64,000 nt of DNA, from NCBI RefSeq assembly GCF_001940235.1, contig NZ_MJIE01000001.1, positions 1,364,001 to 1,428,000 of the forward strand, written 5' to 3'. The position numbers and the translations under genes were made by a program. Positions 50,472-64,000 of the stretch are shown here, in pieces. The DNA is from Hornefia porci (GTDB lineage: Bacteria > Bacillota > Clostridia > Peptostreptococcales > Anaerovoracaceae). Numbering within the stretch: the first letter of the stretch is position 1; the number at the start of each line of letters is the position of its first letter. The notes beneath the pieces were generated by a model that was not told the origin of the DNA, did no database searches, and was given only the letters and a program-made list of their open reading frames with translations.

Positions 50472-51295
50472 ACAAACTCCACCATGTCCTCCGGCGTAAT
50501 TACATCCTCCGGAACGTCAATTCCTCTGCTGCGCAGCGCCGCCGCGATTTCCACCGCCACCGGCACATCCAGACTGACCTCAAGCATACGCTCCCGCCTG
50601 GAAAACACCTCTGCCGGAGTACCGTCCAGCAGGACCCTGCCTTTGTCCATGATAATGACGCGATCCGCTCTCACCGCCTCATCCATGAAATGCGTGATCA
50701 GGATCACGGTGATCCCCTCCTCATGCAGCTGCTGTATGATCTTCATGATGTCGCGCCGCCCCCGCGGATCCAGCATCGCAGTCGGTTCGTCGAAGATAAT
50801 ACATTTCGGGCGCATGGCGATGACGCCGGCAATGGCGACACGCTGCTTCTGTCCTCCGGAAAGCTGATGGGGCGCTTTGTGCCGGTACTCACCCATTCGC
50901 ACGGACGACAAAGCCATGTCCACACGCTCCCGGATTACGGACGGCTCCACACCGAGATTTTCCGGGCCGAACGCCACATCGTCCTCCACAATGGAAGAAA
51001 CCAGCTGATTGTCCGGGTTCTGAAAGACCATGCCGGCGGTCTGGCGGATCTCCCAGATATGCTCATCGTCGCGGGTGTCCCATCCGTCTACAAGGACCGT
51101 CCCCTCCGTGGGAACAAAGAGGCCGTTCAGATTCTTGGCCAGCGTGGATTTTCCGGACCCGTTGCGGCCGATGACTGCGACAAAGCTGCCCTCCTCGATG
51201 TCCAAGGTAACGCCGTCGATGGCGCGGACCGGCTCTCCGTCCTCTTCCTTCTCATATTCAAATATAAGATTTCTGATCTGTATTATACTGCTCAT
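50456..51295 (-). CDS. ecfA1: ECF transporter ATPase EcfA1
   Basis: The 279-residue ATP-binding subunit has Walker A GRNGSGKST (residues 43-51), Q-loop GMVFQNPDNQLVSSIVEDDV (typical of EcfA1), signature QLSGGQKQRVAIAGVIAMRP and Walker B IIFDEPTAMLDPRGRRDIMK. It is the first gene of the ecfA1-ecfA2-ecfT-trmB operon. A short leader with a hairpin (51305-51346) precedes it. Confidence 0.95.
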   Translation of the reverse strand: MSSIIQIRNLIFEYEKEEDGEPVRAIDGVTLDIEEGSFVAVIGRNGSGKSTLAKNLNGLFVPTEGTVLVDGWDTRDDEHIWEIRQTAGMVFQNPDNQLVSSIVEDDVAFGPENLGVEPSVIRERVDMALSSVRMGEYRHKAPHQLSGGQKQRVAIAGVIAMRPKCIIFDEPTAMLDPRGRRDIMKIIQQLHEEGITVILITHFMDEAVRADRVIIMDKGRVLLDGTPAEVFSRRERMLEVSLDVPVAVEIAAALRSRGIDVPEDVITPEDMVEFVCQYR

Positions 51296-51304
51296 ACTGC
51301 CTCC

Positions 51305-51346
51305 GGGCAGGCCGGCGCATTTCGCGCGTCTCCTCTGTCCCTGCCC
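51305..51346 (-). promoter_or_regulatory. Leader hairpin of the ECF operon
   Basis: GGGCAGG/CCTGCCC arms enclosing GCGC/GCGC, ending just before the GGAGG ribosome binding site. With a -10 box at 51358-51363 it would fill almost the whole 55-base leader. It does not match a riboswitch class that I know. Confidence 0.4.
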
Positions 51347-51357
51347 ATAGATAATAT

Positions 51358-51363
51358 ATTATA
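51358..51363 (-). promoter_or_regulatory. Probable -10 box of the ECF operon
   Basis: TATAAT on the minus strand, within AT-rich sequence between the lipid kinase terminator and ecfA1. A -35 hexamer is not evident. Confidence 0.4.
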
Positions 51364-51377
51364 CTACAAAAAAGCCA

Positions 51378-51407
51378 CGTCCCGCAACATTTCAATTTTG
51401 CGGGACG
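51378..51407 (-). terminator. Terminator after the lipid kinase gene
   Basis: Nine-base arms CGTCCCGCA/TGCGGGACG. On the minus strand the stem is followed by TGGCTTTTTT. Confidence 0.85.
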
Positions 51408-51424
51408 CGTGACCGCGGTCAGCC

Positions 51425-52369
51425 TCAGTGCTCCGGAATAATCAGCCGCAGCGCGCCGGGGCAGATTTCAACCTCCAGCCCCGAAGTATCGGCAATCTCA
51501 CCGTCCACACAGGTCAGAAAACTCTCACTGTCCTTCGGTATCAAGTGGACGCGGCGGCATTTCTTTGTGATCAGAAGATCTCCGACATCCTTTCTCTCCA
51601 GATGCCTTCCCCGGGCGAAATCCGGAAAAAAACGGAGGAACTGCCGCCGGCTCACATAATTGATGATGTTCAGATCCAGCATGCCGTCCACGAGACTTGC
51701 CTGGGGAGCAGACTTAATCCCGCCTCCGCAGTAGGAGCCGTTGCATACCGCGCAGAGGAGCATGCTTCCGTCGATAATCTTTTCGCCGTCGCCGTACACG
51801 GTAAGCCGTATGCCTTCCCTGCGCACAAACTTTTCAAACACTGCCAGCATATACGCCGCAGAGCCGGCCAGGAGCGGACGCTCCTTCAGCTGCGCGGCTC
51901 TCGCCACCACATTGCAGTCGAATCCGTTGTTGATCATATTGACACAGAACCGGTTCACATCGATACCGCCGAGCCGGCCTCTGCACCGCAGCAGATCGAT
52001 TTGCCGCGGTGCTCCCGTCAGCTGCTCCGCAACGCTGCGGAACGCTTTTTCCGACGGGGGAAAGTTCCGGATAGTATCGTTCCCCGTTCCGATGGGGATC
52101 ATTCCGACGGAAATGTTCTGATAACCTGCGACGCCGTTAATCACCTCGTTAAGCGTACCGTCGCCGCCGCAGGCATAAACCCGGGCCTCCTCGCCCTTCA
52201 GCTCCGCCGCATAGCGGGCGGCGGTTCTCTCGGCGTCGCCTCTCGCATTGGTCCTGTGGATCACCGCCTCTATCAGACGCAGCCTGGTTTCTCTCAGTAT
52301 TTCCTGCCGCAGCGTTTCCGTTTCCTTTCCCCGTCCCGCGGCCGGGTTAATGATGAATATATGTTTCAT
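51425..52369 (-). CDS. Diacylglycerol/lipid kinase family protein
   Basis: A 314-residue DagK/YegS-type kinase: HIFIINPAAGRGKETETL at the N terminus, the ATP-binding CGGDGTLNEVINGV (GGDGTLNE at residues 68-75), GMIPIGTGNDTIRNF and a C-terminal beta-sandwich ending VDGEIADTSGLEVEICPG. Such proteins phosphorylate diacylglycerol or related lipids; DgkB recycles diacylglycerol from lipoteichoic acid synthesis in Bacillus. It follows ftsH copy 2 by 42 bp and is closed by a strong terminator. Confidence 0.88.
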   Translation of the reverse strand: MKHIFIINPAAGRGKETETLRQEILRETRLRLIEAVIHRTNARGDAERTAARYAAELKGEEARVYACGGDGTLNEVINGVAGYQNISVGMIPIGTGNDTIRNFPPSEKAFRSVAEQLTGAPRQIDLLRCRGRLGGIDVNRFCVNMINNGFDCNVVARAAQLKERPLLAGSAAYMLAVFEKFVRREGIRLTVYGDGEKIIDGSMLLCAVCNGSYCGGGIKSAPQASLVDGMLDLNIINYVSRRQFLRFFPDFARGRHLERKDVGDLLITKKCRRVHLIPKDSESFLTCVDGEIADTSGLEVEICPGALRLIIPEH

Positions 52370-52411
52370 ATACTGTCCCTGATATCATTCGCTCCCGTGC
52401 CGTTTGCACCG

Positions 52412-54289
52412 TCATTCCTGCGTCGGCTCCGGAGACTCTGTGTTACTCTGCCCGGATATGCTGTCCCTGTGAAGAATCTCCATGAATTCGTCTCCTGTAA
52501 TCGTTTCCTTCTCATAGAGGAATTCGGCCAGCTCATCCAGCTTGTCTTTGTTGTCGCGGAGCATCCTCAGAGCCTTCTGATGCTGCTCCCGGATCACTTC
52601 CACGACGCGCTTGTCAATCTCCTCCTGGGTCGCGGCGGAACAGGTCAGCGATGTGTCCCCGCCGAGATACTGGTTGTTCACCGTCTCCATCGCGACCATG
52701 CCGAATTCGTCGCTCATGCCGTACCGGGTGATCATGGCGCGAGCCAGGCGGGTAGCCTGCTCGATATCGTTGGACGCTCCGGTGGTGATGCGGCCGAACC
52801 GGACCTCCTCCGCGGCGCGTCCTGCGGTGAAGGTGGCGATTTTATTTTCCAGTTCTTCCTTGGACAGCAGATATTTGTCTCCCTCGTCCACCTGCATCGT
52901 ATAGCCGAGTGCTCCCGAGGTCCTGGGGATGATGGTGATCTTCTGCACCGGTGCGGAATCGGTCTGAAGCGCCGCCAGCAGTGCGTGCCCGATCTCGTGA
53001 TATGCGACGGTCCGTTTTTCATCGTCGGAGAGAATCGCGTTCTTCTTCTGGTAGCCGACGATGACGACCTCGATGCTCTCCTCAAGATCCGCCTCACAGA
53101 CGGTGGTCCGGTTGTCCCGGACAGCCCGCAGCGCCGCCTCGTTGATGATATTGGCCAGCTCCGCGCCGGAAGCGCCTGAGGCCATTCTGGCAACGGTATG
53201 GAAATCCACATCCTCCGCCAGGCGGACCTTCTTTCCGTGGACCTTCAGAATCGCCTCACGTCCCGCAAGATCCGGCAGCTCCACCGGTACCCGGCGGTCG
53301 AATCTGCCCGGACGCAGAAGCGCGGCGTCCAGGGATTCCGGACGGTTGGTCGCAGCCAGAATAATGACGCCGTTATTGCTCTCGAAGCCGTCCATTTCAG
53401 TCAGCAGCTGGTTCAGCGTCTGCTCTCGTTCATCGTTGGAAGCCAGCTGATTTTCTCTTTTCTTTCCGATCGCGTCGATTTCATCGATGAACACGATGCA
53501 GGGCGCCTTCTCCTTGGCCTGCTTGAACAGGTCTCTCACCTTGGAGGCGCCCATTCCCACGAACATCTCGACAAATTCCGATCCGCTGATGCTGAAGAAC
53601 GGTACGTTCGCCTCGCCTGCCACGGCCTTCGCCAGCATGGTTTTTCCGGTTCCCGGCGGACCGACCAGCAGTACGCCCTTGGGCATAGACGCACCCACAG
53701 CAGTATATTTCTCCGGATTGTGGAGATATTCCACGATCTCCATCAGGTTCTCCTTCGCCTCATCTTCTCCGGCCACATCATCGAAATGAATGCCTTCGGT
53801 GGACTGGACGTAGAGCTTGGCGTTGCTCTTGCCCATGCCGAACATCATGGAGCCCTGGCCTCCGCCGGCCTTGTCCATCATACGTTTGGACAGAACCTGT
53901 CCCAGCCAGAGGAAGATGATAATCGGCAGAATCCATCCCAGCAGGGTAATCAGCAGCGACGCGCTCCCGCTGTTCGTGATGTTGGTGGTGAACTTCGCTC
54001 CGGACTTGTACAGACGCTCGGTCAGGCCCGTATCCCCCTCCATCGGCGTGGTGGAATAGTACTTGTCATTTTTATCGGTGAAAATAATCTTGCTGCTCTG
54101 GATCTGGACCTGTTTAATCTGCCGGTCCTCCGTCATCTTCATAAACGTCCCGTAATCCACCTTGGTAATCTGGCTCTGCTGCATGGCCGGCAGCGCGAAC
54201 ATATTGAACGCGAGGATCACACAGAGGATCAGCAGATAATAAAATATCATCGGCCTTCTCGGCCTTTTGACTTCCTTCATTTGCGACAT
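52412..54289 (-). CDS. ftsH: ATP-dependent zinc metalloprotease FtsH (copy 2)
   Basis: A 625-residue FtsH with the usual length and layout: membrane segments at about residues 15-35 and 110-130, Walker A GPPGTGKT (210-217), [13 protein letters not shown], and zinc motif HEIGH (431-435). The arginine finger region [20 protein letters not shown] and the [20 protein letters not shown] block are also present. Unlike copy 1 it has no long acidic tail. It lies downstream of tuf after a terminator and upstream of the lipid kinase. Confidence 0.95.
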   Translation of the reverse strand: MSQMKEVKRPRRPMIFYYLLILCVILAFNMFALPAMQQSQITKVDYGTFMKMTEDRQIKQVQIQSSKIIFTDKNDKYYSTTPMEGDTGLTERLYKSGAKFTTNITNSGSASLLITLLGWILPIIIFLWLGQVLSKRMMDKAGGGQGSMMFGMGKSNAKLYVQSTEGIHFDDVAGEDEAKENLMEIVEYLHNPEKYTAVGASMPKGVLLVGPPGTGKTMLAKAVAGEANVPFFSISGSEFVEMFVGMGASKVRDLFKQAKEKAPCIVFIDEIDAIGKKRENQLASNDEREQTLNQLLTEMDGFESNNGVIILAATNRPESLDAALLRPGRFDRRVPVELPDLAGREAILKVHGKKVRLAEDVDFHTVARMASGASGAELANIINEAALRAVRDNRTTVCEADLEESIEVVIVGYQKKNAILSDDEKRTVAYHEIGHALLAALQTDSAPVQKITIIPRTSGALGYTMQVDEGDKYLLSKEELENKIATFTAGRAAEEVRFGRITTGASNDIEQATRLARAMITRYGMSDEFGMVAMETVNNQYLGGDTSLTCSAATQEEIDKRVVEVIREQHQKALRMLRDNKDKLDELAEFLYEKETITGDEFMEILHRDSISGQSNTESPEPTQE

Positions 54290-54334
54290 CTCCTATCTCG
54301 TTGCCGTTTCACTTTTCACTCCGTTTTATACAAC

Positions 54335-54360
54335 AAAAGACGCCCGTTGGAGCGTCTTTT
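54335..54360 (-). terminator. Terminator after tuf
   Basis: Nine-base arms AAAAGACGC/GCGTCTTTT closing the str/rpo operon just before ftsH copy 2. Confidence 0.8.
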
Positions 54361-54376
54361 GACTGGGTTCCATCTG

Positions 54377-55570
54377 TTACTCGATGATTTCGGTTACAAC
54401 GCCGGAGCCTACGGTTCTTCCGCCTTCTCTGATCGCGAATCTCAGTCCTTCCTCGATAGCGATCGGCGTGATCAGCTTGATCTCCATCACAACGTTATCT
54501 CCCGGCATGCACATCTCGGTTCCTTCCGGCAGCTTCAGGTCGCCCGTTACGTCCGTTGTTCTGAAGTAGAACTGCGGTCTGTATCCGTTGAAGAACGGCG
54601 TATGACGTCCGCCCTCTTCCTTCTTCAGCACGTATACCTGTCCCTTGAACTGCGTATGCGGATGGATGCTTCCCGGTGCAGCCAGTACCTGTCCTCTTTC
54701 GATTTCGTTTCTCTGTACGCCTCTCAGCAGCGCTCCGATGTTGTCTCCCGTCTCTGCCTCGTCCAGAATCTTACGGAACATCTCTACGCCTGTGACGACT
54801 ACCTTTCTCTTCTCATCAGACAGTCCGACGATTTCCACCTCGTCTCCGACCTTCAGCACGCCTCTCTCGACTCTTCCGGTCGCTACGGTTCCGCGTCCGG
54901 TGATGGAGAATACGTCCTCTACCGGCATCAGGAACGGCTTGTCGTTGTCTCTCTTCGGCTCAGGAATGTAGCTGTCTACCGCTTCCATCAGCTCGACGAT
55001 CTTGTCTCCCCACTCTCCTGCGGGATCCTCCAGCGCCTTCAGCGCGGATCCTCTGATGATCGGCGTGTCGTCGCCCGGGAAGTCGTACTCGCTCAGCAGC
55101 TCTCTGACTTCCATCTCCACCAGGTCCAGCAGTTCCTCATCGTCTACCATGTCACATTTGTTCAGGAATACGATGATGTAGGGAACGCCTACCTGTCTCG
55201 ACAGCAGGATGTGTTCTCTGGTCTGCGGCATCGGTCCGTCCGTCGCGGCGACAACCAGGATCGCTCCGTCCATCTGCGCAGCTCCGGTGATCATGTTCTT
55301 TACATAGTCCGCGTGTCCCGGGCAGTCTACGTGCGCGTAGTGTCTGTTCGGGGTCTCATATTCAACGTGTGCGGAGGAGATGGTGATTCCTCTTTCCTTC
55401 TCTTCCGGCGCCTTGTCAATCTGATCGAACTCTACGTCCTCACCCAGGCTGTATCTCTGATGCAGCACCTTGGTGATCGCAGCCGTCAGAGTGGTTTTTC
55501 CGTGGTCTACGTGACCGATGGTGCCGATATTGATATGCGGCTTGGTTCTCTCATATTTCTGTTTTGCCAT
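54377..55570 (-). CDS. tuf: Elongation factor Tu
   Basis: EF-Tu delivers aminoacyl-tRNA to the ribosome as a GTP complex. The 397-residue protein has P-loop GHVDHGKT (residues 19-26), [12 protein letters not shown] (G3), NKCDMVDD (G4) and SALKALE (G5), followed by the two beta-barrel domains ending SGVVTEIIE. It is the last gene of the rpsL-rpsG-fusA-tuf series, 15 bp after fusA. Confidence 0.98.
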   Translation of the reverse strand: MAKQKYERTKPHINIGTIGHVDHGKTTLTAAITKVLHQRYSLGEDVEFDQIDKAPEEKERGITISSAHVEYETPNRHYAHVDCPGHADYVKNMITGAAQMDGAILVVAATDGPMPQTREHILLSRQVGVPYIIVFLNKCDMVDDEELLDLVEMEVRELLSEYDFPGDDTPIIRGSALKALEDPAGEWGDKIVELMEAVDSYIPEPKRDNDKPFLMPVEDVFSITGRGTVATGRVERGVLKVGDEVEIVGLSDEKRKVVVTGVEMFRKILDEAETGDNIGALLRGVQRNEIERGQVLAAPGSIHPHTQFKGQVYVLKKEEGGRHTPFFNGYRPQFYFRTTDVTGDLKLPEGTEMCMPGDNVVMEIKLITPIAIEEGLRFAIREGGRTVGSGVVTEIIE

Positions 55571-55585
55571 TGTAATTCTCCTTTA

Positions 55586-57655
<2,070 letters not shown>

Positions 57656-57670
57656 TGTTCCTCCGTTCCA

Positions 57671-58401
<731 letters not shown>

Positions 58402-58818
58402 TTACTTTTTCTTAGGTCTCTTGGTTCCGTACTTGGAACGAGCCTGTCCTCTTTCAGCTACTCCGGCTGTATCGAGTGTTCCTCTGACGATGTGGTATCT
58501 GACGCCCGGGAGGTCCTTGACTCTTCCGCCTCTGATCAGAACGACACTGTGCTCCTGCAGATTGTGACCAATCCCCGGAATGTATGCCGTTACTTCGATA
58601 CCGTTGGTCAGACGTACTCTGGCAACCTTTCTAAGAGCGGAATTCGGCTTCTTAGGGGTAACTGTCTTGACGGAAGTGCAGACGCCTCTTTTCTGCGGGG
58701 AATTGTTGTCCGTAGCGGTGCGCTTCAGAGAATTCATTCCCTTGCCCAGGGCCGGTGCGTCGGACTTCTTGACAGAACTTGTTCTGCCCTGACGTACTAA
58801 CTGATTAATAGTAGGCAT
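58402..58818 (-). CDS. rpsL: 30S ribosomal protein S12
   Basis: This decoding-centre protein of the small subunit is 138 residues long. The streptomycin loop [19 protein letters not shown] retains both lysines (K56-K57), the sensitive state, and [20 protein letters not shown] is present. It starts the str part of the operon, about 130 bases after rpoC. Confidence 0.98.
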   Translation of the reverse strand: MPTINQLVRQGRTSSVKKSDAPALGKGMNSLKRTATDNNSPQKRGVCTSVKTVTPKKPNSALRKVARVRLTNGIEVTAYIPGIGHNLQEHSVVLIRGGRVKDLPGVRYHIVRGTLDTAGVAERGQARSKYGTKRPKKK

Positions 58819-58859
58819 TCGTTTCTCCTTTCTTCTGATATTTTATATTCACAGCCAAA

Positions 58860-58887
58860 CTGACCCTGATACCTCTTTCAGGGTCAG
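58860..58887 (-). terminator. Hairpin between rpoC and rpsL
   Basis: Perfect ten-base arms CTGACCCTGA/TCAGGGTCAG. On the minus strand only TTTGG follows, so it is probably a partial terminator or attenuator separating rpoBC from the str genes. Confidence 0.55.
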
Positions 58888-58948
58888 AATGACCGCAACT
58901 ACCGATTAGTTTATCATAACAATTCGCCGATTGCAACTGAATTTTCCA

Positions 58949-62773
<3,825 letters not shown>

Positions 62774-62790
62774 AGACTTACTCCCCTTTC

Positions 62791-64000
62791 CTACATTTCG
62801 TCATCGCCGGCAGGCATTTCCGGCGCAGCGTTCTCATTATCAGAAGAAGCTTCCGTGAATCCGCTTCCGAACAGCTTGTCCTCACTTTCCAGCTCCGATT
62901 TCATATTCATGATCCCGTCGATGGAATCGTTTCCTTCGTAATCCGACATCTCCTTCAGCTCGATCTCCCGATCGTCCTCCGACAGCACGCGGATATCCAG
63001 CGCCAGGGACTGCAGCTCCTTAATCAGAACCTTGAAGGACTCCGGAATTCCCGGCTCCTGGATGTTCTCGCCCTTGACGATGGCTTCATATGTCTTGACG
63101 CGCCCGACGATGTCGTCTGACTTGACCGTCAGGATTTCCTGCAGTGTGTACGCGGCGCCGTAAGCCTCCAGCGCCCAGACCTCCATCTCTCCGAAACGCT
63201 GGCCGCCGAACTGGGCCTTCCCGCCCAGAGGCTGCTGCGTGACAAGGGAGTACGGTCCCGTGCTTCTGGCGTGGATCTTGTCGTCAACCAGGTGATGCAG
63301 CTTCAGCATGTACATGTATCCGACGGTGACCGGTTTGTCGAAGAATTCACCGGTACGGCCGTCCCGGAGCATCAGCTTTCCGGTTTCGGAATAGCCGCAG
63401 TCCACCAGGAGCTCCCGGATATCCTTCTCCGTCGCGCCGTCGAATACCGGGGTGGAGATGTACCAGCCCTTCTTCTTGGCCGCCAGTCCCAGATGAACCT
63501 CCAGAACCTGTCCGACGTTCATTCGGGAAGGTACGCCCAGAGGGTTCAGCATGACCTGCAGCGCCTGTCCGTTCTCCATGAACGGCATATCCTCCTCCGG
63601 AAGAATCCGGGAGATAACGCCTTTATTCCCGTGGCGTCCGGCCATCTTGTCGCCGACCTGGATCTTTCTCTTTGTCGCGATATAGCAGCGCACCAGCTTG
63701 GTCACGCCCGGCGGGAGCTCGTCGCCGTTCTCTCTCGAGAACACGCGGACCTCCACGACAATTCCCTGCTCGCCGTGAGGCACCCGCAGTGAGGTATCTC
63801 TCACCTCTCTGGCCTTCTCGCCGAAGATCGCCCGCAGAAGGCGCTCCTCCGCGCTCAAGTCGTTCTCGCCCTTCGGAGTGACCTTACCGACCAGAATATC
63901 GGTGGAGCTTACCTCAGCTCCGACGCGGATGATCCCCTCTTCGTCCAGGTCTCTCAGCGCGTCGTCGCCGACATTCGGAATATCGCGGGTAATTTCCTCC
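62791..64000 (-). CDS. rpoB: DNA-directed RNA polymerase subunit beta, partial (5' end outside window)
   Basis: The C-terminal third of the beta subunit, about 402 codons, entering from the right edge: [60 protein letters not shown] (active-centre lysine/histidine region), then [20 protein letters not shown]. It ends with an acidic clostridial-type tail. It is transcribed leftward into rpoC. Confidence 0.97.
   Translation of the reverse strand, partial: EEITRDIPNVGDDALRDLDEEGIIRVGAEVSSTDILVGKVTPKGENDLSAEERLLRAIFGEKAREVRDTSLRVPHGEQGIVVEVRVFSRENGDELPPGVTKLVRCYIATKRKIQVGDKMAGRHGNKGVISRILPEEDMPFMENGQALQVMLNPLGVPSRMNVGQVLEVHLGLAAKKKGWYISTPVFDGATEKDIRELLVDCGYSETGKLMLRDGRTGEFFDKPVTVGYMYMLKLHHLVDDKIHARSTGPYSLVTQQPLGGKAQFGGQRFGEMEVWALEAYGAAYTLQEILTVKSDDIVGRVKTYEAIVKGENIQEPGIPESFKVLIKELQSLALDIRVLSEDDREIELKEMSDYEGNDSIDGIMNMKSELESEDKLFGSGFTEASSDNENAAPEMPAGDDEM

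Overview
The window looks like part of the chromosome of an anaerobic Gram-positive bacterium of the Clostridia. The supporting signs are a glycyl-radical pyruvate formate-lyase with its activase, a hybrid-cluster protein, an ECF-type transporter energising module, PucR, RDAC-like and DUF4317 proteins, a type III pantothenate kinase, strong GGAGG ribosome binding sites and sigma-A promoters. Most genes are GC-rich. The main exceptions are a type II restriction-modification pair and a repeat-filled stretch near 27.1-29.2 kb. I cannot name a genus with confidence.

Layout. 0-10 kb: a mostly minus-strand housekeeping block running metG-tatD, a small HTH gene, then tilS-ftsH-pucR-coaX-dusB. It resembles the ftsH-coaX-dusB neighbourhood of other Firmicutes. 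tilS carries an apparent one-base frameshift. 10-20 kb: DUF4317, a DUF4143 remnant, the pflB/pflA fermentation genes, two LysR regulators beside membrane proteins (DUF554 and a UPF0324/YeiH carrier), and a cytidylate-kinase-like gene. 20-27 kb: a MarR-controlled heterodimeric ABC exporter and hcp with a likely FNR-type promoter. 27-29.2 kb: a ParE/Phd toxin-antitoxin pair, palindromic MITE-like repeats and a broken HTH gene. 29-37.4 kb: an amino-acid catabolism cluster (Asp/Glu racemase, APC permease, RocB-like M20 hydrolase, IclR regulator, aldehyde dehydrogenase and FIST sensor protein). 37.7-43.8 kb: small and poorly known genes, including a two-part protein ending in a gamma-glutamylcyclotransferase domain, a WYL/DeoR-like regulator, DUF1304, a flavodoxin-like reductase, the CrcB/FluC fluoride channel, DUF4180 and an HD-domain protein. 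43.8-46.8 kb: an AT-rich BsuBI/PstI-type restriction-modification system next to a tRNA-Gly gene and a cluster of hairpins. 46.8-52.4 kb: an aminotransferase, trmB, the ECF transporter module (ecfA1-ecfA2-ecfT) and a lipid kinase. 52.4-64 kb: a second ftsH downstream of the str/rpo cluster, transcribed rpoB-rpoC-rpsL-rpsG-fusA-tuf.

How it fits together. The 29-37 kb block reads as import, racemisation or hydrolysis, and oxidation of amino-acid-derived compounds under an IclR regulator. Pyruvate formate-lyase and Hcp fit an anaerobe coping with fermentation and nitrosative or oxidative stress. The two FtsH proteases sit at the distal ends of two housekeeping operons.

I did not find a clearly new multi-gene system. 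The observations most worth following are the composite palindromic repeats (27731-27997, with an inverted copy at 29063-29175), a consensus promoter with no gene behind it (7194-7222), the tilS frameshift, several perfect operators, two short tandem repeats, the long rpsL-rpsG leader, and the hairpin cluster between the restriction-modification system and tRNA-Gly.
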